From DATBLQ01 sp036555325 (GTDB taxonomy: Bacteria; Pseudomonadota; Alphaproteobacteria; Rhizobiales; Aestuariivirgaceae), in the NCBI GenBank assembly GCA_036555325.1, contig DATBLQ010000085.1, positions 1-64,000 of the forward strand: DNA of 64,000 bases, in the 5' to 3' direction. A model generated the notes under the pieces. It ran no database searches. It was not told where the DNA came from and saw only the letters and a list, made by a program, of their open reading frames with translations. Within the stretch, counting starts at the first letter, position 1; the number at the start of each line of letters is the position of its first letter. Positions 35,688-44,734 of the stretch are shown in pieces. A program made the position numbers and the translations under genes.

Positions 35688-36431
35688 CTAGAGCTGATCG
35701 AGAGCTGCCAGCGCCTTGCCGAATCCCTTGAGGGAAATCTTCATGGGCATGCCGGCTCCGGGGCCCTCCCATATTATGAAATTGGCGACACTTCCCTTTT
35801 TCAGCTTGTCCAGCGTCTCAGGCGAGGCTTCGGCGCGCGCCAGGCAAATCTGCGGCAAGCAGTTTGAAAACGGAACTCTGCTCACGGCCACCCCGTCGAT
35901 TTCGAGTCCCACCCCGGTTGGCAGGAACACGCCGATGGGTGCCATGACCCGCATCTGGGTTTGGGTCTTGTCTCCTTGCTTGCTTCTCGAGATGAACAGG
36001 GTTAGCCCAAGCTGCGGCCGTTTCTCGCTTCGTGTCGATTGGATCATTCCGCAGAAACGTCTGGTTTCCACCGCCGCATTGACGTCAGCCGCATTGGCGT
36101 TATCGGACTTTCCACTGGCACCGCCTTCAGCGGCAGTTCCCGCTTCGCCAGCCGGTTGTTGCTCTGCCCGTTTCGGCACCTTGACGGTCTCGCACTGGAT
36201 TTTCCAGTCGTCATAGGTCGCAACCACTTCCGGTGGCGGGCCACGGCGTCTGGCTTGGCCCTTCTGCGCCTTTTGGGTGCGCGGTCCGAAGGCCGATGCG
36301 TCGGGCGACTGTTGAGCAGGATCGCTCTGTGCATAAAGGGTCTCGCCGCACAGCGCGCCCGCCAACACTGCTATGCCTGCTACAAGGAGAGTTCTAGCCA
36401 ACCGGATGCGTTTTGTTTTCACGAACCTCAC
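35688..36431 (-). CDS. Invasion-associated locus B (IalB) family protein
   Basis: A 247-residue exported protein of the IalB family, common in Hyphomicrobiales. It has a signal peptide to about residue 34 (ending LYAQS), then a Gln/Ala/Arg-rich low-complexity stretch, and the IalB core from about 65: VVATYDDWKIQCETV, RRFCGMIQSTRSEKRPQL, GVFLPTGVGLEIDG and the end LKGFGKALAALDQL. IalB was named for erythrocyte invasion in Bartonella, but most members are in free-living bacteria and the role is unclear. It is divergent from the coxB cluster with a 516-base gap. Confidence 0.85.
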   Translation of the reverse strand: MRFVKTKRIRLARTLLVAGIAVLAGALCGETLYAQSDPAQQSPDASAFGPRTQKAQKGQARRRGPPPEVVATYDDWKIQCETVKVPKRAEQQPAGEAGTAAEGGASGKSDNANAADVNAAVETRRFCGMIQSTRSEKRPQLGLTLFISRSKQGDKTQTQMRVMAPIGVFLPTGVGLEIDGVAVSRVPFSNCLPQICLARAEASPETLDKLKKGSVANFIIWEGPGAGMPMKISLKGFGKALAALDQL

Positions 36432-36947
36432 CCACTCATGTCTTGGCGAGGGCCCGACGTTGATTGTCGGCCCCCAACCGGGCCTCGTTCCTCTAGACGC
36501 CTCTACTGGGCTGCGTCAGCCACGAACCGTCAGTGTTCTTGTGTCAAAAAGTCGCAAAGCAATGCTCCGCCGCGCCCTACGCCTTGCCACTGTCGTGAGC
36601 TTGATCGGCAACAATTGAGGCGGAATTGCGAAGCGGCTGGCGAAAGCGCTCAAGCAGGGAAAAAAATCGATTGAGCGAAAAGACTTGCCCGCGATTCGCC
36701 GCGAAACTTTGCCGCGCACAACCAAGTTGCGGCAATTGGGCGTTTGTGGTTGATGAAGATCTTCCGGAAAGCCCGCTGCCACCCGCAATGCGCGACGAGG
36801 CCTAGCCTGTCACAATGGGGGCGCCGGTGCTCTGCTTCAGTGGTTGTGGGGCGGGTCAGTCGGCTGCGCTTGAAGTTTGCGGCTGTTCGATTGGCGGCTG
36901 CGGCTAAGGCGGGTGGTTGAAATGGGGCTCGTTGAACCAAAGGGGCG
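36432..36947. other. 516-base gap between ialB-like gene and coxB
   Basis: I see no gene here. One hairpin, GGGCCCGAC/GTCGGCCCC at 36450-36474, has no T-run and is not a clear terminator. Several direct and inverted short GC-rich words (for example GCGGAATTGCG and TTGCGGCAATTG around 36620-36745) give the middle part a structured look. It must hold the promoters of the divergent ialB-like and coxB genes. An unrecognised small RNA is possible but unsupported. Confidence 0.5.
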
Positions 36948-37832
36948 ATGTTGCGAATGATCGCTGGTCTTCTCGTCGTAGTGGCTGCTGCCCTCTCATT
37001 CGATGGTGTCTTTTCCGCTGCCGCTGCTGCAACCCTCGGCAAGCCCGAGCCATGGCAAATGGTCATGCAGGAGCCTGGCACGTCCCTCATGCGCCAGGTG
37101 GAAGATTTTCACAGCTTCTTGCTGATTATCATTACGCTGATCGTTGCCCTTGTTTTAGGACTGCTCTTGGTCATCATCCTGCGCTTTAACTCGACCGCCA
37201 ATCCCATTCCCTCCAAGATCACGCACAACACGTTGATTGAAGTTGTTTGGACCGTGGTGCCAATCATCATCCTCGTCGCCATCGCCGTTCCCTCTTTCCG
37301 CCTGCTCTATCAGCAGCGTCTGCTTCCCGCCGCAGATATGACGGTGAAGATCACGGGCAACAAATGGTACTGGTCCTACGAATATCCCGATCACGGGGGG
37401 TTCAGCTTCGATTCGAACATTTTGAGCGACGAGCAAGCCGATGCGAAGGGCGAGCCGCGCCACCTTGCGGTCGACAATGCCATGGTCATTCCGGTGAACA
37501 AGACTGTGCGCGTCATCGTGACGGCGAGCGATGTGATTCACTCCTGGGCTTTGCCTTCCTATGGCCAGAAAGTCGATGCCATTCCGGGACGGCTCAATGA
37601 AGATTGGTTCAACGTCGAGTCTGCCGGTGTGTACTATGGACAGTGTTCCGAGCTTTGCGGCAAGGATCACGCCTTCATGCCCATCACCGTGCGCGCCGTC
37701 TCCGAACAGGAGTTCAATGCCTGGGCCGAAAAGGCCAAGACCGCTGGAATCGAGGAAGCAAACAAGCTCATCGCACAGCTTCCCCTTGAGCGGGACAAAC
37801 TGGCGGCAGCTGAAAGCGCCAAGAGTCGCTAG
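36948..37832 (+). CDS. coxB: Cytochrome c oxidase subunit II
   Basis: A 294-residue subunit II of an aa3-type oxidase. It has an N-terminal signal or first hydrophobic segment (1-25), two membrane helices (about 48-75 and 90-115), then the periplasmic CuA domain. The CuA ligands are visible in the family motif GQCSELCGKDHAFMPI, and the electron entry tryptophan region is GNKWYWSYEYPD. It accepts electrons from cytochrome c. The start has AAAGGGG three bases before it. It is the first gene of the cox cluster. Confidence 0.96.
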   Translation: MLRMIAGLLVVVAAALSFDGVFSAAAAATLGKPEPWQMVMQEPGTSLMRQVEDFHSFLLIIITLIVALVLGLLLVIILRFNSTANPIPSKITHNTLIEVVWTVVPIIILVAIAVPSFRLLYQQRLLPAADMTVKITGNKWYWSYEYPDHGGFSFDSNILSDEQADAKGEPRHLAVDNAMVIPVNKTVRVIVTASDVIHSWALPSYGQKVDAIPGRLNEDWFNVESAGVYYGQCSELCGKDHAFMPITVRAVSEQEFNAWAEKAKTAGIEEANKLIAQLPLERDKLAAAESAKSR

Positions 37833-37876
37833 CCGCATGCACCACCCTCCGGCACCGCGCTACACATAGAGGATCG

Positions 37877-39526
37877 ATGATGGCACACAGCTATGCAGCT
37901 CACAGCGAAGCCGAACATCACCCGACGGGTTGGCGTCGCTATGCATACTCGACCAACCACAAGGACATCGGGATGATGTACCTTGTGTTCGCCATTGTCG
38001 CTGGCGTCATCGGCGCGCTTCTTTCCATTGCGATGCGCATCGAGCTCAACGAGCCCGGAATCCAGATTTTCCACGGTCTGGCACAGATGGTCTATGGCGT
38101 GGAACCGGGCGCTGCCATCGACGCCGGCAAGCACATGTACAACGTGTTCGTTACCGCGCATGGCTTGATCATGATATTTTTCATGGTCATGCCGGCCATG
38201 ATCGGCGGTTTCGGCAACTGGTTCGTCCCGTTGATGATCGGTTCGCCGGACATGGCCTTTCCGCGCATGAACAACATTTCCTTTTGGCTGCTTGTGCCGT
38301 CGTTCGCGCTTTTGCTGATCTCCATGTTCGTCGAAGGCCAGGACGGGTTTATGGGTGTCGGAGGCGGTTGGACTCTCTATCCGCCGTTGTCGGAGCAGGG
38401 CGGTCCGGCGATGGACTTCGCGATCCTGTCTCTCCACATCGCGGGCGCATCATCCATTCTCGGTGCGATCAACTTCATCACCACGATTTTCAACATGCGC
38501 GCTCCCGGAATGACCATGCACAAAATGCCGCTCTTCGTCTGGTCGATTCTGGTCACCGTATTTCTTTTGCTGTTGGCGCTCCCGGTGCTGGCCGGCGCAA
38601 TCACGATGTTGCTCACCGACCGCAATTTCGGAACGAGTTTCTTTACTCCCGAAGCCGGCGGAGACCCCATCCTCTTCCAGCACCTCTTCTGGTTCTTCGG
38701 CCACCCGGAAGTTTATATTCTGATCCTTCCGGGTTTCGGCATGATCAGCCAGATCGTTGCCACCTTTTCCAAGAAGCCGGTGTTCGGTTATCTCGGCATG
38801 GCATATGCGATGGTCGCGATAGGAGTTATCGGCTTTATCGTCTGGGCCCACCATATGTTCACCGTTGGTCTCGACGTTGATACGCAAGCCTACTTCGTTG
38901 CTGCGACCATGGTCATCGCCGTGCCGACCGGCATCAAGGTATTTTCGTGGATCGCCACCATGTGGGGAGGCTCGATCGAGTTCCGCACGCCCATGCTCTG
39001 GGCGATTGGTTTTATCTTTCTCTTCACCATCGGCGGCGTGACCGGAGTGGTTCTTGCCAACGCTCCTGTCGATCGCACCCTGCACGATACATACTACGTG
39101 GTCGCCCACTTCCACTACGTGCTCTCCTTGGGTGCGGTCTTCGCCATCTTCGGCGGGTGGTACTATTGGTTCCCCAAAATCTTCGGCTACACCTACAATG
39201 AAACCATCGGCCGGCTGCACTTCTGGTTCACCTTTATTGGTGTCAATCTCGTTTTCTTTCCGCAGCACTTCTTAGGGCTGGCCGGCATGCCGCGTCGCTA
39301 CATTGACTATCCCGAGGCCTTCGCTGGATGGAATTGGATTTCCTCGGTCGGCTCCTATATCTCTCTCGCCGGCATGGTGATTTTCCTCTACGGATTCTAT
39401 CAGGCCTTGGCGCGCAAGGAGAAGGCGGCCGACAATCCTTGGGGCCCCGGTGCAACCACATTGGAGTGGACGTTGCCATCCCCGCCTCCATTCCACCAGT
39501 ACAACACCTTGCCGGTGATCAGATAG
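37877..39526 (+). CDS. coxA: Cytochrome c oxidase subunit I
   Basis: A 549-residue catalytic subunit with twelve membrane helices and the heme a and heme a3-CuB centre. The CuB/Tyr motif WFFGHPEVYILILPGFG and the heme-ligand region VAHFHYVLSLGAVFAIFGG are intact. The D-channel residues are in GSPDMAFPRMNNISFW. The E-V-Y form of the GHPEVY motif marks a type A1 enzyme that pumps protons. It is 44 bases downstream of coxB. Confidence 0.97.
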   Translation: MMAHSYAAHSEAEHHPTGWRRYAYSTNHKDIGMMYLVFAIVAGVIGALLSIAMRIELNEPGIQIFHGLAQMVYGVEPGAAIDAGKHMYNVFVTAHGLIMIFFMVMPAMIGGFGNWFVPLMIGSPDMAFPRMNNISFWLLVPSFALLLISMFVEGQDGFMGVGGGWTLYPPLSEQGGPAMDFAILSLHIAGASSILGAINFITTIFNMRAPGMTMHKMPLFVWSILVTVFLLLLALPVLAGAITMLLTDRNFGTSFFTPEAGGDPILFQHLFWFFGHPEVYILILPGFGMISQIVATFSKKPVFGYLGMAYAMVAIGVIGFIVWAHHMFTVGLDVDTQAYFVAATMVIAVPTGIKVFSWIATMWGGSIEFRTPMLWAIGFIFLFTIGGVTGVVLANAPVDRTLHDTYYVVAHFHYVLSLGAVFAIFGGWYYWFPKIFGYTYNETIGRLHFWFTFIGVNLVFFPQHFLGLAGMPRRYIDYPEAFAGWNWISSVGSYISLAGMVIFLYGFYQALARKEKAADNPWGPGATTLEWTLPSPPPFHQYNTLPVIR

Positions 39527-39547
39527 CGAAGGAGTTTGAGCGCCGTC

Positions 39548-40501
39548 ATGATGCACAACGCTCAACTTGGTGCCGTTCGCGCTTCCCTCACCGATGAAGC
39601 CTTGGCGGGAAACGGCACTGCTGCCGACTACCTTGCGCTCCTGAAGCCGCGCGTCATGTCGCTGGTGGTCTTCACCGCCCTTGCTGGTCTCATCGCCGCT
39701 CCTGGCTTCATTCATCCATGGCTCGCCTGCATGAACCTTTTCGCCATCTCGCTCGGTGCCGGTGCCGCCGGCGCACTCAACATGTGGTACGATGCCGATA
39801 TTGACGCCCTCATGCAGCGGACGTCTGCAAGGCCCTTGCCACAAGGCAGAATCCTTCCGCGTGAGGCCCTGGGATTCGGCATGACGCTCGCGGTGGCGTC
39901 CGTTCTTCTGTTGGGCCTCGTTGCCAATTGGCTTGCCGCCGGCCTTCTTGCTTTCACCATTATTTTCTACGTCGGTGTCTATACCATGTGGTTGAAGCGT
40001 CTGACGCCGCAGAACATCGTCATCGGCGGCGCCGCTGGCGCTTTTCCTCCGATGATTGCGTGGACATCCGTGACCGGCTCCCTCGACCTGGCTTCGCTTT
40101 CGCTGTTCCTGGTCATTTTTTTCTGGACGCCGCCCCACTTCTGGGCCTTGGCGCTCCTTCGCACCGATGACTACGCACGCGCGCGGCTTCCCATGCTGCC
40201 CGTGGTTTCGGGACCGGTGGAGACCAGGAAACAAATTCTGCTGTACACTCTCCTGCTCGTGCCATCGAGTTTCGCTCCTGCGATGCTCGGCATCGCCGGA
40301 CCGCTCTATGCCGTGGCGGCAGCGCTCCTTGGCGCCGCCTTCTTATGGTGCGCACTCAGCGTCCACCGCGGTGGACGGAAGTTGTCCCACTCGGCGGGAA
40401 GGCTTTTTGGCTTTTCGATTGTCTATCTCTTCCTGCTCTTTGCCTTCATCTTGGCCGAACACGCGCTTGCCTTGCCGTTGTTTCAACCCCTCATCGGATG
40501 A
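39548..40501 (+). CDS. ctaB: Protoheme IX farnesyltransferase (heme o synthase)
   Basis: A membrane prenyltransferase of about 317 residues that converts heme b to heme o, the precursor of heme a. The active-site region NMWYDADIDALMQRTSARP is of the UbiA type. The N-terminal DYLALLKPRVMSLVVFTALA is typical of CtaB/CyoE. I prefer the ATG at 39548; a TTG at 39536 is also in frame, but AAGGAG lies too close to it. It follows coxA directly, as in relatives. Confidence 0.93.
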   Translation: MMHNAQLGAVRASLTDEALAGNGTAADYLALLKPRVMSLVVFTALAGLIAAPGFIHPWLACMNLFAISLGAGAAGALNMWYDADIDALMQRTSARPLPQGRILPREALGFGMTLAVASVLLLGLVANWLAAGLLAFTIIFYVGVYTMWLKRLTPQNIVIGGAAGAFPPMIAWTSVTGSLDLASLSLFLVIFFWTPPHFWALALLRTDDYARARLPMLPVVSGPVETRKQILLYTLLLVPSSFAPAMLGIAGPLYAVAAALLGAAFLWCALSVHRGGRKLSHSAGRLFGFSIVYLFLLFAFILAEHALALPLFQPLIG

Positions 40502-40505
40502 GACC

Positions 40506-40661
40506 ATGGACTCTCCTCGCCGCGAATTAACTCCTCATCAACTGAAGATCAGGCGCAGACGGTCGATCGTGCTGGCGTTTATCCTGGCGGGCATCGTCAT
40601 CCTTTTCTACATCACCACCATTGTCCGTCTCGGCGGCAATGTGGCCGATCGCGTGATCTAG
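40506..40661 (+). CDS. coxF: CoxF-like small membrane protein
   Basis: A 51-residue protein between ctaB and ctaG. It has a basic N-terminal part (LKIRRRRSI) and one membrane helix (VLAFILAGIVILFYITTIVR, about 22-41), ending GGNVADRVI. A small CoxF protein of this type occupies the same place in cox clusters of many alphaproteobacteria. Its role in oxidase assembly or stability is not defined. The start is four bases after the ctaB stop. Confidence 0.8.
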   Translation: MDSPRRELTPHQLKIRRRRSIVLAFILAGIVILFYITTIVRLGGNVADRVI

Positions 40662-40665
40662 GGAG

Positions 40666-41274
40666 GTGGCTTTGCGCCCACGGCCCAATTCCCCGATCGC
40701 TGTGGCGGAACGCAATATTCGCTTGGCGTGCCTCTGCGTCCTCCTGGTTGGATCGATGATAGCAGCCGCCTATGCTGCCGTGCCGCTGTACCGGTTGTTC
40801 TGCGAGGCGACGGGCTATGGCGGCACACCCCAACGCGCTCAATCAGCGCCGCAATCGCCGATCGATCGCACCATCACTGTCGAATTCGACGCCAATGCCG
40901 GAACAGGACTGCCTTGGACGTTCCTGCCGGCACAGAGGCGCATCAGCACGCGTATCGGCGAACAGACGATTGCCTACTATCGCGCCGCCAACAATTCCGT
41001 TGAAGCGCGCACCGGATCGGCGGTGTTCAACGTAACCCCCGCTCTTGCCGGCAGGTATTTCAACAAGATTGAGTGCTTTTGCTTCCAGGAGCAGACACTG
41101 CAGCCCGGCCAGAGCGTCGATCTGCCCGTTGTTTTTTTCATCGATCCGAAGATCGCAGACGACAAGGATCTTGTGAGTTTGAAAACCATAACGCTCTCCT
41201 ACACCTTCTATCCGGTCGCGCAGGAAAGAACTGCCGCCGAAGCGAAGATCTTGGCCGCGGGGGTCACCCGATGA
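40666..41274 (+). CDS. ctaG: Cytochrome c oxidase assembly protein CtaG (Cox11)
   Basis: A 202-residue copper chaperone that inserts CuB into subunit I. One N-terminal membrane helix (about 19-38) is followed by the periplasmic domain. The copper-binding motif is KIECFCFQEQTLQPG, with CFCF. The proposed start is GTG at 40666; a TTG two codons on, at 40672, has GGAGG at the better distance and may be the real start. The gene is four bases after coxF. Confidence 0.94.
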   Translation: MALRPRPNSPIAVAERNIRLACLCVLLVGSMIAAAYAAVPLYRLFCEATGYGGTPQRAQSAPQSPIDRTITVEFDANAGTGLPWTFLPAQRRISTRIGEQTIAYYRAANNSVEARTGSAVFNVTPALAGRYFNKIECFCFQEQTLQPGQSVDLPVVFFIDPKIADDKDLVSLKTITLSYTFYPVAQERTAAEAKILAAGVTR

Positions 41275-41322
41275 CAAAAGCCCTTGCGTGCCGCCGCCCT
41301 GGGGAGTTTCGAAGGAGCAATC

Positions 41323-42171
41323 ATGGCTGAGAGCCACGCCAAGCAGCACGACTACCATCTTGTCGACCCGAGCCCGTGGCCCGTCGTCGGGGCGACAGCC
41401 ACTTTTATCCTGGCAGTCGGCGCAATCATGTGGATGCACGGTTCGCAGCCCTGGATCATGATTTTGGGCTTCCTGGGCGTCGCCTACACCATGTTCATGT
41501 GGTGGCGCGATGTCATATTCGAGGCCCACAGAGGCGACCACACCAGGATTGTGCAGCTCCATTTGCGCTATGGCATGATCTTGTTCATCGCTTCCGAAGT
41601 CATGTTCTTCGTCGCGTGGTTCTGGGCTTTTTTCGACGCCAGCCTTTTCAGCGACGAAGCAATCCAGGCCTCGCGGGTCGAGGTGACTGGCGGTTTGTGG
41701 CCGCCCAAGGGCACCCAGGTTTTCGATCCCTGGCATCTGCCGCTGCTCAACACGCTGATCCTGCTCACGTCAGGAACGACTGTAACCTGGGCCCACCACG
41801 CACTTATTCACAACGACCGCAAAGGTCTCGTTTGGGGTCTGGCGCTTACCATTATTCTTGGAAGCTTGTTCACCTCGATCCAGGCCTATGAATATTCCCA
41901 TGCGGCGTTTGCCTTCTCGCGCCAAAGCGGCGGCAACATCTATGGCTCGACCTTCTTCATGGCCACCGGTTTTCACGGCTTTCACGTCATCATCGGGACG
42001 ATCTTTCTTACCGTCTGCTTTTTCCGCGCCCTTGCCGGCCACTTCAAACCCGAGCAGCATTTTGGCTTCGAGGCCGCCGCCTGGTATTGGCACTTTGTCG
42101 ACGTGATCTGGCTTTTCCTTTTCGCCTGCATCTACGTCTGGGGATCATCGGGCGCGACGTTCCATGAATGA
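41323..42171 (+). CDS. coxC: Cytochrome c oxidase subunit III
   Basis: A 282-residue subunit III with seven membrane helices. Family motifs are HDYHLVDPSPWPVVGA at the start, MWWRDVIFEAHRGDHT, SEVMFFVAWFWAFFDASLF, and the end FEAAAWYWHFVDVIWLFLFACIY (shown in part: AAAWYWHFVDVIWLFLF). The frame opens 13 codons earlier, but the ATG at 41323 is preceded by GAAGGAG and gives the normal N-terminus. The end overlaps the DUF983 gene by four bases. Confidence 0.96.
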   Translation: MAESHAKQHDYHLVDPSPWPVVGATATFILAVGAIMWMHGSQPWIMILGFLGVAYTMFMWWRDVIFEAHRGDHTRIVQLHLRYGMILFIASEVMFFVAWFWAFFDASLFSDEAIQASRVEVTGGLWPPKGTQVFDPWHLPLLNTLILLTSGTTVTWAHHALIHNDRKGLVWGLALTIILGSLFTSIQAYEYSHAAFAFSRQSGGNIYGSTFFMATGFHGFHVIIGTIFLTVCFFRALAGHFKPEQHFGFEAAAWYWHFVDVIWLFLFACIYVWGSSGATFHE

Positions 42172-42554
42172 CTGAAGCAGCAAACAAGCCAACCTCTCCT
42201 CCGGTTTCCCCGATTGCGGCCGGTTTACGCGCCCGTTGTCCGCAATGCGGGCAGGGCAAGTTGTTCCGCGGTTTTCTCACGGTTGCCGAAAAATGCGAAC
42301 GCTGCGGCCTGTCCCTTGGCTTTGCCGATGCTGGCGATGGCGCCGCCTGGTTCGTGATGCTGACCGCCGGAGCGATTGCCGTAGCCGCCGCGCTATTCGT
42401 CGAAGTCAACTGGCAGCCGTCCTATTGGGTCCATGCCATGGTGGCCGTTGCTTTTGCGATCATCCTTCCGCTCGTGCTCCTGAGGCCGGTTAAAGGCGTT
42501 TTGCTGGGCCAGCAATATCGAACCATGGCGCGAGAGGGTCGCGTCGAAGCCTGA
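42168..42554 (+). CDS. DUF983 membrane protein with zinc ribbon
   Basis: A 128-residue protein of the DUF983 family. A four-cysteine zinc ribbon opens it (RCPQCGQGKLF and CERCGLSLG, near 23-48). Two membrane helices follow (about 57-78 and 88-107). These proteins are commonly encoded in cox clusters of alphaproteobacteria, which suggests a part in oxidase assembly, but the activity is unknown. It overlaps coxC by four bases and surf1 by one base. Confidence 0.88.
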   Translation: MTEAANKPTSPPVSPIAAGLRARCPQCGQGKLFRGFLTVAEKCERCGLSLGFADAGDGAAWFVMLTAGAIAVAAALFVEVNWQPSYWVHAMVAVAFAIILPLVLLRPVKGVLLGQQYRTMAREGRVEA

Positions 42555-43279
42555 TGCGCGGCAGGCGGCTCCTTGTTTTGCTTGCGCTCTCGGTTACAGG
42601 AATAGCGGGCCTGCTCGGCCTTGGATTTTGGCAGCTTGAGCGACTTGAATGGAAGATGGCGATTTTGGCAAATCTCGAACGCGCCCTGTCGCCCGATACC
42701 CAGCCAATCAAGCTCGCCGAAGCCGAGACGATGATGGGGCGTGATCCCTCGCAGGATTTCCTGCGCGTGTCGCTCGTCGGCACCTTCGATCACGCCGATG
42801 AGCGCTATCTCTTCTCGACGCTTAACGGCGAGCCGGGTTGGAAGGTGATCACGCCATTCCTCACCAGCGATAGACGTCTTGTGATGATCGAGCGCGGCTT
42901 CGTGCCACAGCGGCTGAAGCAACCTCAAGACCGCCCCGCAAGCATGTCTGCCGGCGAAATTGCTCTGACGGGACTTCTTCGCAAACCGGCTCAACCCGGC
43001 CTTTTTACGCCGTCGAACCAGTCGTCTGAAAATACTTGGTATTGGCTCGACGTGCCAGCACTTCTCGCCTCCCTGAAATCGGTGCCGCCGGGTTTTGTAC
43101 CGTCAGGCTATCTTGTTGAGGTGCTTCCTGGGTCAACCGGCGAGGAATGGCCCAAAGCCACCGCACCCGATCCGGCCCGAATTCCAAACAATCATCGACA
43201 ATATGCCATGACTTGGTTCGCCTTGGCGGCGGTTCTTGCTTTCATGACAGTTGCACTCGTTCGCCGTGGCGGTGGTTGA
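42554..43279 (+). CDS. SURF1 family oxidase assembly protein
   Basis: A 241-residue SURF1 (Shy1) protein with one membrane helix at each end (about 5-25 and 216-236) and a periplasmic domain between. Typical parts are LGFWQLERLEWK near 23-34, DERYLFSTLNGEPGWKVITP, and the C-terminal NNHRQYAMTWFALAAVL. The family helps insert or stabilise heme a in subunit I. Its start codon overlaps the DUF983 stop codon (TGATG). Confidence 0.93.
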   Translation: MRGRRLLVLLALSVTGIAGLLGLGFWQLERLEWKMAILANLERALSPDTQPIKLAEAETMMGRDPSQDFLRVSLVGTFDHADERYLFSTLNGEPGWKVITPFLTSDRRLVMIERGFVPQRLKQPQDRPASMSAGEIALTGLLRKPAQPGLFTPSNQSSENTWYWLDVPALLASLKSVPPGFVPSGYLVEVLPGSTGEEWPKATAPDPARIPNNHRQYAMTWFALAAVLAFMTVALVRRGGG

Positions 43280-43344
43280 GGCCAAGAGTTGCCAACTGAA
43301 AAGATCATGCTCTAGGGTGCGCCCGTTTTAGGGGAAAGGCGATC

Positions 43345-44730
43345 GTGCGCTATATTTCAACACGGGGAAAAGCACCAATACTCGGTTTCGAGGACGTCAT
43401 GCTGTCGGGCCTCGCCCGCGACGGTGGGCTTTACTTGCCTGAAGTCTGGCCGCGGCTGGCAGATGCAACAATGGAAGGTCTGCGCGGGGCGCCTTACGCG
43501 CGGGTTGCATATGCGGTGATCGCACCCTTCACCGCCGGCTCCGTTCCGGCAGCTGACTTGCAGCGGATGATCGATGACGCCTACCGTGGTTTCGACCACG
43601 AGGCCGTAACCCCCCTGGTTCAGCTTGATGCCAATCACTGGCTGCTCGAGCTCTTTCATGGTCCGACCCTCGCCTTCAAAGATCTCGCCATGCAGCTCTT
43701 GGCAAGGTTGCTCGATTGGACTCTTGCCCGAAGATCATTGCGCGCGACTGTTATCTGCGCGACTTCGGGCGACACCGGCGCCGCCGCTGTTGAGGCCTTC
43801 AAGTCCAGCAACCGCTGCATCCTTTTTGTTCTTCACCCCTTAGGATGCGTCAGCGAAGTTCAGCGTCGCCAGATGACGACCGTGAATTCGCCGGCCATCC
43901 ACAACTTGGCAGTTGAGGGCAATTTCGACGACTGCCAGGCAATCGTGAAGGCGCTGTTCAATGACGTTGAATTTCGCGACCGCGCGAGATTGACCGGCGT
44001 TAATTCGATAAATTGGGCACGCTTGACCGCGCAGGCGGTATACTACCTGTTCGCCGGCCTGAGCCTCGGTGCGCCCGACCGCAAGGTGAGCTTCACCGTT
44101 CCCACCGGCAATTTCGGCAACGTCTTCGCAGGCTATATCGCTTACAAGCTCGGGCTGCCTATTGAAAGCCTGGTAGTCGCCAGCAACGCCAACGACATAC
44201 TGCACCGCGCGCTCGGCACCGGCCGATACGAGGTCTCGGGTGTGGTTCCAACCATGAGCCCGTCCATGGACATCGAAATATCCAGCAACTTCGAGCGCCT
44301 TCTGTTCGAAGCCTCTAACCGGGACGCAGGGACAGTGAGGACCCTCATGACCAACCTCCAGCAGTCGGGCAGCTTTACCCTGCCGCCTGCCGTTCACGCT
44401 GTTATTGCACAGAAATTTTCCTCCGGCCGGACGGATGAAGAGACCACCCTTTCAACCATCCGCACCACTTTTGCATCCTCCGCCAAATTGCTTGATCCGC
44501 ACACGGCCGTCGCCTATTCGGTGGCTAGGAGCCACCCCAACAGATCCGCGCCCATGATAACACTGGCCACCGCCCACCCTGCCAAGTTTCCGGACGCCGT
44601 TGAAAAAGCCACCGGAATTCGTCCCTCGCTGCCGCCGCGCCTTTCAGACCTTTTTTCCCGACCGGAACACTTCGTTACCGTGCCGAATGACGCCAAGGCC
44701 GTTGCCTCTCATATTCTTTTGCGGATCTGA
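43345..44730 (+). CDS. thrC: Threonine synthase
   Basis: A 461-residue PLP enzyme converting O-phosphohomoserine to threonine. The N-terminal MRYISTRGKAPILGFEDVM is typical. The PLP lysine is in GPTLAFKDLAMQ near residue 112. The cofactor phosphate loop region is ATSGDTGAAAVEAFK, followed by FTVPTGNFGNVFAGYIA. The start is GTG. It is 65 bases downstream of surf1 and four bases upstream of the M16 peptidase gene, an order found in other Hyphomicrobiales. Confidence 0.95.
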   Translation: MRYISTRGKAPILGFEDVMLSGLARDGGLYLPEVWPRLADATMEGLRGAPYARVAYAVIAPFTAGSVPAADLQRMIDDAYRGFDHEAVTPLVQLDANHWLLELFHGPTLAFKDLAMQLLARLLDWTLARRSLRATVICATSGDTGAAAVEAFKSSNRCILFVLHPLGCVSEVQRRQMTTVNSPAIHNLAVEGNFDDCQAIVKALFNDVEFRDRARLTGVNSINWARLTAQAVYYLFAGLSLGAPDRKVSFTVPTGNFGNVFAGYIAYKLGLPIESLVVASNANDILHRALGTGRYEVSGVVPTMSPSMDIEISSNFERLLFEASNRDAGTVRTLMTNLQQSGSFTLPPAVHAVIAQKFSSGRTDEETTLSTIRTTFASSAKLLDPHTAVAYSVARSHPNRSAPMITLATAHPAKFPDAVEKATGIRPSLPPRLSDLFSRPEHFVTVPNDAKAVASHILLRI

Positions 44731-44734
44731 ACCC

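Noticed and set aside
36450..36474. Hairpin upstream of the IalB-family gene as a terminator
   Set aside because: No T-run follows on either strand, and no gene ends there.
39272..40234. Minus-strand open frame of 320 codons across coxA and ctaB
   Set aside because: Antisense to two highly conserved genes; the translation is low-complexity and shows no family features.
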